64,000 nt of DNA from Leptodactylus fallax (Eukaryota > Chordata > Amphibia > Anura > Leptodactylidae). Under the pieces are notes generated by a model, which saw only the letters and a list, made by a program, of their open reading frames with translations, was not told the origin of the DNA and made no database searches. Location of the stretch: contig CAMRHE010000324.1 of the NCBI GenBank assembly GCA_947044405.1, forward strand, positions 1,674,001 through 1,738,000. The letters run 5' to 3'. This document shows positions 41,988 to 52,138 of the stretch, piece by piece; within the stretch, counting starts at the first letter, position 1; every line of letters begins with the position of its first letter. The position numbers and the translations under genes were made by a program.

Positions 41988-43434
41988 CTCTGTCACAGGG
42001 CTGCTTTAACGATAGGGCCAATGGTGCAGTTGCATCGGGCCTATGGTACGGGGGCCCCATTGGGCATACTTCCCAACCATCTGGGATTCCAGGTCCTGTC
42101 CCGCTGTCCCGGTCAGCGGGTGGTAAGTCCCGGTATCAGCTCATCTGTGTCCTCTCAGGATGCAGATGAGTTAAATACAAAGATGAAGCAGGAGGCGCCC
42201 ACGGACAGCCCCTGCTTCACCGCTTTGTGTGAAGCGCATTCCTGTGTGCCCTGATCCACGGGAACTGTAGGTGCGATGTGATGACATCACTTGTGTGATG
42301 ACAATGCACCTGTAGCTTCCTGAACAGTCCAGGAGAAGACACAGCAAGGGAGAGAGGAGAGGTGAGTATCAGTGTTTTATTATGTTCAACTGGAAGCAGA
42401 TGAAGGGGGGACATCAAACTGGGGGCAGATGAAGGTGAACATTAAACTAGGGGGGCAGATGGAGGGTGACATTAAACTAGGGGCAGATGGAGAGGGGCAT
42501 CAAACTGGGTGCAGATGAAGGGGGTACATTAAACTGGGGGGATAGATAGAGGGTGACATTAAACTGGGGGCAGCTGGAAGGGGACATTAAACAGGGGGCA
42601 AGTTTGAAAGGAGCATTAAACTGGGGGCAACTGGAGGAGGACATTAAACTCTGTGGGTACCTTGAGGGGGACATGTCTGCCTCTAGTTGCCTCCAGTTTA
42701 ATGTCCCCTTCCAGCAGCCCCCAGTTTAATGTCCACATCCAACTAACCCCATGGTTTAATGTCCCCCTCCAGCTACCCCAGTTTAATGTCCCCCTCTAGT
42801 TTATCCCAGCTAAAACTGGGGTACCAGGAGAGGTGACTTCATACTGTGGGGCAGTTGGAGGGGAACATTATAATGTGGGGGCATATAATGTTAGGGTGAC
42901 TGTAGGAGGATTATACTGTGTGGGGGCACATAGAAAAATGGATGAGAATGGGTGGAGTCAACGTAAAAGTGGGTGGGGCTAAATTTGCTGCGGCACGCAT
43001 AGTATAATCACAGGGGTATTTTATGTAATACCCCTCTGAACATAACATAATCAGGGAGTTATTGGCGCTGTGACCCAGACATTTACCATAGTTCAGCTCG
43101 CAGCACCAATAGAATTGTATCAAACACTTACACAAAGTCATCAATAAAGTTTACATTTTTTTTGCTGTCCCTGTCCTGTCGATACCTGATCTTTATAGAG
43201 TAAAATACGGCGACCGCCTCTATAGTGATATCCGTTACATGTATAAAACATTTCTGACAGGTGGAAAGTTCCATCAGTTAGATAACACATTTTCACTCAC
43301 TGAATGTCACCATAAAAAATCCAAGTTTTTGTCAGCTTTCAGATGGGTATAATAGCAGGTAGTGATGGGGGGAGCCCACTTATGAAACCTTTGCACTGGG
43401 CCCACCAATGTGTTAAAACGGCCCTGCTCTGTCA
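41988..43434. mobile_element. hAT-type non-autonomous element (41996-43426) with 8-bp duplications
   Basis: The left end CAGGGCTGCTTTAACG and the right end CGTTTTAACACA.. (reverse complement of ...TGTTAAAACGGCCCTG) are imperfect inverted repeats. Both sides carry the 8-bp direct repeat CTCTGTCA (41988-41995 and 43427-43434). The 1431-bp interior has no transposase. It contains a minisatellite whose units switch orientation (42380-42910). Subterminal phrases also match between the ends (GGGCCAATGGTGCA near the left, TTGCACTGGGCCCACC near the right). Confidence 0.88.
42380..42910. repeat. Minisatellite with inverted halves, about 29-31-bp unit
   Basis: From 42390 to about 42670 units read GGGGGCAGATGGAGGGTGAC followed by ATTAAACT. 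From about 42672 to 42815 the same unit appears as its reverse complement (CAGTTTAATGTCCCC followed by CTCCAGCTACCCC). Direct-orientation fragments then return to about 42910. Two oppositely oriented arrays face each other around 42670. Confidence 0.85.
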
Positions 43435-43529
43435 TACTGTAAGTCACAGTATAGTGCGCACCTAACATCTTGACTCAGGCCGCGCGATGACGTCACGGCA
43501 CTAGCCTAAAACTTTTGCACTACACTTTA

Positions 43530-44042
43530 TACAGTACAGACCAAAAGTTTGGACACATCTTCCCATTCCAAGAGTTTTCTGTATTTTCATGACTATAAAA
43601 ATTGTAGATTCACACTGAAGGCATCAAAACTATGAATTAACACATGTGGAATTATATACTTAACAAAAAAGTGTGAAACGACTGAAAATATGTCTTATAT
43701 TCTAGGTTCTTCAAAGTAGCCACCTTTTGCTTTGATTACTGCTTTGCACACTCTTGGCATTCTCTTGATGAGCTTCAAGAGGTAGACTACCTCTTGAAGC
43801 TCATCAAGAGAATGCCAAGAGTGTGCAAAGCAATAATCAAAGCAAAAGGTGGCTACTTTGAAGAACCTAGAATATAAGACATATTTTCAGTCGTTTCACA
43901 CTTTTTTGTTAAGTATATAATTCCACTTGTGTTAATTCATAGTTTTGATGCCTTCAGTGTGAATCTACAATTTTTATAGTCATGAAAATACATAAAACTC
44001 TTGGAATGAGAAGGTGTGTCCAAACTTTTGCCCTGTACTGTA
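43530..44042. mobile_element. Palindromic Tc1-like element (43532-44040), TA flanked
   Basis: Two arms of 253 bases each (43532-43784 and 43788-44040) are near-perfect reverse complements around the 3-bp centre GAC. The termini are CAGTACAGACCAAAAGTTTG and its counterpart CAAACTTTTGCCCTGTACTG. TA lies on both sides (43530-43531 and 44041-44042), as for Tc1/mariner. Arms differ by scattered substitutions. No ORF is present, so it is a foldback derivative dependent on a transposase in trans. Confidence 0.92.
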
Positions 44043-45044
44043 TATTAGACATATTACCTATATATTATTATATTAATTACTGATCAGTGAAAACATAGAA
44101 ATAAATAACACTTAAAAGATGCTTTGTCTCCTGTCTTAGAATATAATCATGAGCAATAATGGGCAGACAATGCCCTCTTGAGGCGTTTTTTCACAGTTGT
44201 TAGCAACCAATAAGTTACGCTTTTAAAAGCTTCAGAAAGTATTCAGATTGTAAAGTTTGTAAGGTTCATTTATCTTTCATTAAAACAAAGAAATTGCAGT
44301 CTCCTATATTTGTTATTGCTGACTGAAACAGGTTATTCAAGACTTTTAAAGGGGTTTCCTGGCAAATGATATTGAGCTATCCTCAGGATAGGTCATCAAT
44401 ATCAGATCAGTAGGAGCCAAAGATCACCTATTTTTAGTAGCCACTATACAGGGAATAGAGCTGGAAGCAGCTCCATTCTCCATGTAGTGGGCATGCTGCA
44501 TTACTGCAGTTCAGATCCCACTCACTTGTATAGGAGCTCAGCTACACTAACTCACTGTCTGCTTCTAGTCCTGTTCTCTGTATAGCAGATACCTCTTCAT
44601 TTTTTGGGTCACTGTGGTGGATGCAGAGCATTCCACCGCTGCTAAGGCCTAAACAAATGGGTCTAATCAGTGGGGAGTCTCAAGCCGCAGCTTCCAATTC
44701 AGCTGCAGAACCTGTGTCAAGATCGAGCAGGACGCTTTTTTTTCCTTGCCTCCTGCTCCAATTGTTTTCAACGGGAATCAGAATGAGGGAAGAATCTGAT
44801 GCTGATTTGTGGGTGAAATCCACTGCAAAATCAGCGCCAGATTCCACCGTGTGAACAGGGCCTGATACTGTTTATAGTGCAATGAAAGCTTTCATCTGTA
44901 TTAATGGAAGTGCTCAATGCAGAAGCACCCTACAGGGGCGTAACTAGCAAAGACTGGGCCCCATAGCAAACTTTTGACTTGGGACCCCACCACCCCCACA
45001 CAGCATTGCACCCCTTTTACTGGCCATCACACAGCATAACTCCC
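44043..45044. other. No gene seen; dispersed repeat copy and possible hAT terminus
   Basis: About 44345-44600 is a copy of the repeat with ATCCTCAGGATAGGTCATCA and ATATCAGATCAGTAGGAGCC, also seen diverged near 16250 and 18960. At 44934 CAGGGGCGTAACTAGCAAAG looks like a hAT-type left end that would open onto the following minisatellite; its right end was not found. Confidence 0.45.
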
Positions 45045-45225
45045 CATTTACACAGACTATAATGTCCCACAGTGGCCCCACAACACAGTATAATGTCCCA
45101 TAGCAACCACATACATTATAATGTCCCATATTGACCCCTGCACACAATATAATGTCCCATAGCGGCCCCTCCACACAGTATAATATCCTACATTGGCCCC
45201 TTCACAGAGTATAATGTCCCATAAT
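45045..45225 (+). repeat. Short minisatellite related to that at 16533
   Basis: About six units of CACAGTATAATGTCCCATAG followed by CGGCCCCT. As at the other two sites, it is followed by the TATTATACT palindrome and the hairpin repeat. Confidence 0.8.
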
Positions 45226-45289
45226 GGCCCTATGGTGTTTCTTGCAAATATTGAAGAACCCTCAATTTTTGGGGTTCACCACTCACAGA

Positions 45290-46420
45290 CTATTATTATA
45301 CTTGGGGGTCTCTTCAGACCCTGGAGTGTAATGATCGGAGGACCAGGGGAGGTGAGCAAACATAAAAAACAGTGTTACTTACCTCTCCTGGGCTCAAATG
45401 TGACTCCCTGCTGTCATTGACACTATTCAGTGACGTTACAGACGTGGGTTACACCAGCATCATTATATCTCATGATGCCGGCCTGACCCACTGTAGTGCT
45501 AGTAAAATGGATGGCTATTTGAAGTATATTCTAGTCTCCATTTTGTATATTCTAGTCTCCATTATGTATTATAGACTCCATTTTGTGCCTTAAGCAGAAT
45601 TTCTCATTGCTGTATGAACTCATTGTTAGTCAACAAAATTGCACAGGCTGACATAACTTTGATATCCTTGTTATTTTGTTTATTTCACAGATCTGTGTGA
45701 ACAAATGTATGAGATCTTTCTCACCCAGAAGCCTATTATCATTTTCTAATGGTTGTTTTGGCTCCCTTATCTGAGGCTTTGGAACTGGCCACTCCATGGT
45801 ACAGGATGAGGTAGACAAACAGCACCTGCGCAGTTCAAGCTTATGCAACAGTAGATTGTATCAGCCATTTTGTTTAATGGATATAAGAAGTTGAGGGGGG
45901 GGGGCACTGATGAAGTCAGAAGCTCTATACCCATGTGTAGAGGACGGTCTTCCACGGTTGATGTTTCCGGGCAGATGATGATAAGATCTTCATGATGTTT
46001 GTAAGTAATCTCTGTATCTTAATCTTTGTATCTTAATCTTTATATCTAGCATTTTACAAAAGTGTACACAAGATCACACTATTTCTAGTAATCAATTGTA
46101 ATCAATGTATTATATCACTTCTATACTATCATTTTACCATAATTGATTTGTCATTATACTATTTTTAAATAAAATTGTGTTACATCCTAATTGACCGACC
46201 TTCTTTAAAGCGTATCTAGAACCTGTGTTGATAAAACACCCACATGACGTCTGTGACATCATTGAAGAGACCCGAACACAGCAGGGAGTAGTGCCGATGC
46301 CCAGGAGAGATAAGTAACACTGATTTTTATGTTTGCTCCCCTCCCCTTAGCCTCTGACCATTATTCTTACGGGTCTTAAGAGGCCTCAGAGTATTATAAG
46401 AGCAGTTTTGGTTCAGACTT
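45290..46420. repeat. Large hairpin repeat, copy C, split by a solo LTR
   Basis: The left arm (45290-45486) has the palindrome ACTTGGGGGTC/GACCCTGGAGTG, then GTGAGCAAACATAAAAAACA and GTGTTACTTACCTCTCCTGG. The right arm (46244-46420) has AGGAGAGATAAGTAACACTG, TTTTTATGTTTGCTCCCCTCC and a decayed copy of the end palindrome. The arms are reverse complements of each other. The loop is interrupted by the LTR at 45492-46238. Confidence 0.8.
45487..46243 (+). repeat. Solo LTR of a retrovirus-like or LTR element (45492-46238)
   Basis: A 747-bp TG...CA unit flanked by the 5-bp direct repeat CCCAC (45487-45491 and 46239-46243), inserted in the loop of hairpin copy C. An AATAAA signal near 46167 followed by about 70 bases to the end suggests plus orientation with a short R-U5. 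No coding region remains. Family assignment is open; it does not match the two family S LTRs. Confidence 0.8.
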
Positions 46421-48182
46421 ATCCGGTCTGAACAAAACCACCAGGTGATCCTCGCAAGAAAAATCTTGCGGGGTTCGCCCAAAAAATACCCTTGCCTTGG
46501 GCCCCCTTCGCTTCCATTTCAGCCCTCCAGGGGGCCCTGTGCGTCGCATATCACATCGCTGTCAGCAACATCCTGACGCTGATTAGCATCAGCAACGTGA
46601 TATGAGAAGCATGGGGTCCCCTGGAGGGCTGAAGGAGAAGCAAAGGCGGCTGTGGGATTACTCCAGCAGGTAACGGCCTATTAAAAAAAAACCCAGAAAT
46701 CACACAATAGCAGCCACAGTCAGCACTCGACCATGGGTAAAGGTACAGCACTGGACCAGACATGATTTTTTTTGTTTAACATTCCATGGCCTCCTCCTCT
46801 GAAATTCCTGGACAACCCCTTTATTAAGTGAGCTCCATCCCTTGTCACAGTGCTGCTCCCATAAAGGGATGATTTTTGGTCACTTCATTTTTCAAGTAGC
46901 AGGCATGTTGACGGTGTACCATAAATTTTTCTTCAAATTCTACAGTTTCCAGTGCCACTTGTTACTGCCACACTGTCGGCATAATAAAAAGTTCTGCTCC
47001 CATGAAAGGATAATTTTTGGTGGGTTTTTTTTTTTTTTTTTTTGGTAAGTCAATTCTTCAGCACTTTTTAACTCGGTTCACAATTTGTCTCCCAAATAAC
47101 AATAAGCCCGTAACACTTACAAGTCATCAAAACTGACTAATTTTTCTACAAAACCATTGCTTTTTGCAATACAACCACCATGTGTGTCTAAAAAAACACT
47201 GGCAAGCACCTCCAATAAAAGGGTAATTTTTGGCGAGTTTTTTTAAATGTTAAAATTTGTAAAAGCGAGTGTCAGTGCAGTGTATGGTTAAACTCAGAGT
47301 CTACATCTACTGCTTACCATCCATATTTCCATGGACATACATGTCACATTTACTTTGACATAACTTCAGCTGTGTTTGTCTTAGAGAAATACAATTGGAT
47401 AGATAGGGTCCCCTGGGGCCTTGACAGTGTTAATGTTATATGTTTTAACACTGTGGTTCATACCGAAGTTGTTCAACCCAAAATGAATCTGGATCCCAAC
47501 CCACCTGAACCTGAAACAAAACTAAACTAATCTTGAGAGGTTCTCCCATCTCTGGTGTAAAGCATGTGCAACAGTTTTTTGGCACAAATTAAGACACAAT
47601 TCTGGTGCATATTTATTAGTTTATCTGCCCCATGGTCTAGATATGAGCATATGCTATACTAAAACCTCTATATACTGCTTAGCACAGACAGTGCCAATAC
47701 CATAGTGCATAATATAAGGCAATATAGAAGTAATGTGGTATAATGTACAAGCAAAATCCCAAAAAACGGGCATCAAAACAAAGAGGATGTCCAGGCTTTT
47801 TTTTTTTTTTAAATATGCCGTGGGAGATGAAAAAAATCATAAAAAAATCATACACCTGTCCCCGATGCTCCGGATTGGCCTCAGCGACCTGTGGCTGGGA
47901 CTTCCGCCATAAGTATCATTGGACCGAAAAGACCAGACTGCACTGGGAGGCACCAGAGCATTGGGGAAATGTGAGAATTATTTTTTTTTTATTTTTTTCA
48001 CTGCCTCCGGCTGATTTAAACATTAAATGGGTTGTTCATTTTTGCCTGGACAACCCCTTTAACCTTTAATCAATATCCACTAAGAAGGTTGCACCCTAGT
48101 GCACATGTCAACCTTAGGTACACCAGAAATAATCAAGATAAGGCAGATGTGTAAAAATCAAAAGAGGATTATTAACTGTTAC
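46421..48182. other. No gene seen; inverted repeat and low-complexity tracts
   Basis: At about 46505-46650 an imperfect inverted repeat pairs TTTCAGCCCTCCAGGGGG...ATATCACAT with TGATATGAG...CCCCTGGAGGGCTGAAGG. Near 46852, 46998 and 47208 the phrase CTCCCATAAAGGGATGATTTTTGG recurs in diverged form. A T run lies at about 47028-47043. CTGGACAACCCCTTTAA near 48045 resembles a TTAA-type MITE end without a found partner. Confidence 0.45.
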
Positions 48183-48483
48183 TTAAAGGGGTTTTCCCAT
48201 CTTCCTCTATCACTAATTTGCCTGCTATCTCTTCTTTTCGCTTCCTGTATTCTTCTACAAGCTGGAAGATGGGCTTTGACTGTTTGATGGACAGGACACT
48301 ATGAAGTACCTCAGTAAATATAGACATTGTCTTTACAGTTAGAGATTACTTATCATGATTACTAGAAATCTATAATAATGCAGATCAAACAATATGCACA
48401 GTAAATTTATATTACATTACACAGGTTTGGGAAAAAAAGTTAGTAGTTTAGAAAGGATCCTTGAGATGGGAATACCTCTTTAA
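48183..48483. mobile_element. TTAA-flanked MITE (about 300 bp)
   Basis: The left end TTAAAGGGGTTTTCCCATCTT-type sequence faces AGATGGGAATACCTCTTTAA at the right, as imperfect inverted repeats with TTAA on both sides. No ORF. A piggyBac-type transposase in trans is the likely source of mobility. Confidence 0.65.
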
Positions 48484-49654
48484 CTATCACTATTGATCAC
48501 AGCTTCTAAGGGGTTACATATCTGAAATCTGAGTTTTCTCCTAATTTTCTCAGGTGTTTCTATGCCTGCTACTTCACACCTCTTCTTCTATTACAGCACT
48601 GAGCATTAACTATACATTCAGTGTGATGTATTAGTATGTTGCACATCAAGAAGAGGCTAACATAATTAAAACATGACAAAAACTATATAAATGTGGTATC
48701 ACTGTAATTATACTGCATAATAAAGGTAATGTAATTTTGGCTGCACTGTGAATTCCATGAAATGAAAACAATGCAGCAATTGCAATTTTTTATTTATTTA
48801 TTTTTTTGTTTTTCAGTTTTACCCTATTTCTAATTTTTTCCAGTTTCCAAGTACACAATATGGAATACCAAGAAGGGGTTTAATCCTTACTTAAAGGGGT
48901 GTTGTAACTTCTTTTTTACCTCCCGCGGAAGCTTAACATTGTGCATATTTACTTCTCTGTTCAACCAGAGATCCAGCAAAGAGTTTCCATTCAGGTCCTC
49001 GTTGTCCCTGACTTTTGGCCGCACTTGAGTAGCGCTGTCAGTCAGTGACAGAGCAGTCATATTTTGTTCAATTGGACATCACCACTTTTTTACTGATTGT
49101 CTGACACACTCACATCTGGACAGAATGTCAACAAAGTCCAGGGACCCAAACAGAGACTCTCTGTGAAGTGAGTATGCAAAGTTTGTTATTTTAAGTCTCT
49201 ACGGAGGATTAAAAAAATGGAATACCCCTTTGAAAAAAAGGTGACATATGTATATTCTTAAAGTGTAATATAACACAATTAGTTTGAATCTATTGTTCAG
49301 AGGAAATTCAGTTTTTCAATAGTATTAGAATAATTTGTACCATATTACTTACTATTTTCCAAATCAGGTACATATTGTGATGTATAAAAGTATAATATGG
49401 CAAGCATATCTATGAACCTGTAGGTGGCAGCATAACATAACAAGTGGACATACCCTGCATTCAAGTTTGGGTTGCAGCACAGCTACCAGCAGAGGTCACT
49501 GGTAAACAAAAAGCAAATTACAATATATTTCTCATTACTGGAGTGTATTTGCTTGTTACCTAACATGCCTGCAGTACTGTTCACTTTCCATTCTAAAAGG
49601 GAAAAATTACATACCCCATTTTTCTGCAAGCTCTGCAGATCCAGAAGATTGCAT
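48484..49654. other. No gene seen; possible third TTAA MITE
   Basis: TTAAAGGGGTGTTGTAAC near 48893 and GGAATACCCCTTTGAA near 49222-49237 could be the two ends of a diverged MITE with one TTAA mutated to TTGA. The rest is AT-rich and unassigned. Confidence 0.4.
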
Positions 49655-49866
49655 TGCACATAGTTACATAGTAGATGAAGTTGGATGAAGATGCCAGTAC
49701 ATCAAGTCCAACCTATAACCCTACAGTCCCCTACAGTGTTGATCCACAGGAAGGCAAAAACCCCATGAGGCTTATGCCAATTGTCTTATTTCAGGGGGAA
49801 AATTCATTCCCGACTCCAATCTGGCCATCAGTATAAAACCCTGGATCAACTTGTCCTTAACAAAAT

Positions 49867-52138
49867 CTAGAACCCATAACCCGTAATATTTTTCTGTTCG
49901 AGAAAAACATCCAAGCACTCTTTGAAATTGTTCAATGAATCCACCATCACCACTTCCTGGGGCAGAGAGTTCCATAGCCTCGCTGTTCTTATTGTAAAGA
50001 ATCCCCTTCTATTTTGCTGGTGAAACTTTCTCTCTTCCAAACATAGAGGATGTCCCCTTGTCACTGTCACTGGCCTAGGAGTAAAAAGATCATTAGAAAG
50101 TTCTTTGTGCATTTGTACATTGTTATTAGGTCTCCCCTTAGACGTCTTTTTTTCTAAAACTAGATAACCAAGTTTGTTAATTTATCGTTGTACTCCAATC
50201 CACCTATTCCCCTAATAATTTTGGTCGCCCTTCCCTGCACTCTCTTAGTTTGATTATGTCCTTCTTTTATACTGGAGCCCAAAATTGCGCATATTAGTCT
50301 ATGTGTGGCTGTACCAGTGATTTGTATAGAGGCATAACTATGTTCTTGTCATGGGAATCTATACCTCTTTTGATGCATCTGGCACTGGTCACTAAAGGTA
50401 AGCCTACTGCCCACCAAAATCCAAGTCTTTTTCATTGGCAGTCTTACCCAGTAATTTACTATTAAGTACATAATCATACTATTTATTTTGTTGACCAAAA
50501 TGCATAACCTTACATTTGTCAACATTACACTTCATTTGCTAAGTCTCCGCCCATGCTTCCAGCTTCCTTAGATCCCCCTGTAATATTCTACTATTCTCTT
50601 CATTTTTTATTACCTTACAGAGTTTAGTATCATCTGCAAATATGGACACCCTGCTCTGTAAACACTCTATCAGGTCATTAATAAAGATATTAAACAGGGA
50701 CAAACTCAATACTGACCCCTGTGGCACCCCACTGGTGACTGTGACCCAGTCTCAGTATTTATCATTAACAAGCACCCTCTGTTAGCCAATTGTGAACCCA
50801 TATGCATGTTTTCTCCAGTCCCAACATTCTCATTTTACATACCAACCTTTTATGTGGTACAGTATCAAAAGCCTTTGAAAAGTCCAGATATACTACATCT
50901 ACTGCATTACCCATGTCCAGTCTAGAACTGACCTCTTCATACAAGTTGATCAGATTAGTCTGACAGGACCGATTCCTCATAAACCCATGCTGATTGGGTG
51001 TTATAAGATTATTTGCATTGAGATACTCCAGGATAGCATATCTTAGAAAACCCTCAAATATATTACCCCCCACAGAAGTCAAACTTACTGGCCTATAGTT
51101 TCCAGGCTCACTTTTACACTCCTTTTTTGACTATTGGCACCACATTTGCTATGGAACAGATCCAGTCATTACTGAATCCTTAAAGAGGACCTTTCATGTC
51201 CTCATGTATATGCGGTTTTATATACTGCTAGAAAGCCAACTCAGCACACTGTCGACTTTCCCATTATGTGCCATTAATATCGGCACCAATATCTCCCCAC
51301 TGTCAGAAGGGCATTCCTCACAGCCTAGCGTCATCGCTGGGCGGTAAGGAACGCTCCCTCTGACAGTAAAGGACTATGGACAAGTACTGCCGGGGGGAGC
51401 GTTCCTTACAGCCCAGCGATGATGCTGAGCTATGAGGAACGCCCTTCTGACACACCAATATGTCCAGCCCCGGGGCACATACTGGGAAAGCCGACAGTGT
51501 GCTGAATTCAGCGCGCTGACGGCTTTCTATCGGTATATAAAACCACATATGCATGAGGACATGAAAGTTCCTCTTTAAATATTAGATATAAGGGTCTGTC
51601 TATCGCCCTGCATAATTCCCTCAGAACTTGGGGGTGTATGCCATCTGGACCTGGCGATTTCTCTATTTTAGTGTTTTGAAGGTGGCACCGCACTTCCTCC
51701 TGGGTTAAACAGGTAACATTTAATGGAGAGTTAACATTACCCCTAATCATGTTGCCATTGGATTTTCTTGTGTAAACACCGTAGAGAAGAAGGCATTTAA
51801 TAGTTGTCTTTTCCTCATCCTACTACACCATTACACCCAGATAATTTTTTGAGAGGGCCCACATTGTCAGTTTTTATTTTATTATTTATGTAATTAAAGA
51901 GTAATTTTGGATTATTTTTACTTTTCTTGGCAATTATTCTCTCAGCCTTGATCTTTGCCTCCTTTATTTGCCTTTTACACAATTTATTTTTCTCTTTATA
52001 ATTTTTTAATGCTGTGTCACTACTTTCTTGTTTTAGTACTTTAAATGCTTCCTTTTTATCCCTCATTGCACTCCTTACCATTTTAGTTAGCCATGAATGG
52101 ATAGGGCAAACAGTTAAAGAGAGATAAGGGTCAAGCAC
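49867..52138 (-). pseudogene. CR1-type reverse transcriptase pseudogene
   Basis: In order on the minus strand. A linker rich in Lys/Glu spans 51815-52138. The RT start with EKSPGPDGIHPQVLREL is near 51650. After the MITE, LITPNQHGFMRNRSCQTNLINL and VVYLDFSKAFDTVPH lie at 50765-51082. MPQGSVLSLSLFNIFINDL and the catalytic FADDTKL are at 50539-50727. The C-terminal RGHPLCLEERKFHQQNRRGFF...LWNSLPQEVV is at 49867-50112. The pieces fall in different frames and the endonuclease is missing. Not functional. Confidence 0.88.
51180..51578. mobile_element. TTAA-flanked hairpin MITE (399 bp) inside the CR1 remnant
   Basis: Ends are TTAAAGAGGACCTTTCATGT and ACATGAAAGTTCCTCTTTAA, near-perfect inverted repeats with TTAA at both borders. 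The interior also folds back: GTCAGAAGGGCATTCCTCAC faces GAGGAACGCCCTTCTGACAC, and GGAACGCTCCC faces GGGAGCGTTCC. CR1 coding sequence continues on both sides, so the MITE is the younger insertion. Confidence 0.88.

Larger units (their letters stand above)
49655..52138 (-). mobile_element. CR1-type LINE remnant, 5'-truncated, interrupted by a MITE
   Basis: The minus strand carries pieces of a CR1-like RT and C-terminal domain. The 3' end reads TTGGACTTGATGTACTGGCA, then TCCAACTTCATCTACTATGT and AACTATG. That 3' end (TCTACTATGTAACTATG) is characteristic of CR1-type elements. A TTAA MITE (51180-51578) splits the RT region. Confidence 0.85.

Noticed and set aside
44934..45044. Complete hAT element starting at CAGGGGCGTAACTAG
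   Set aside because: A matching right end and 8-bp duplication were not found, so only a possible terminus is noted.
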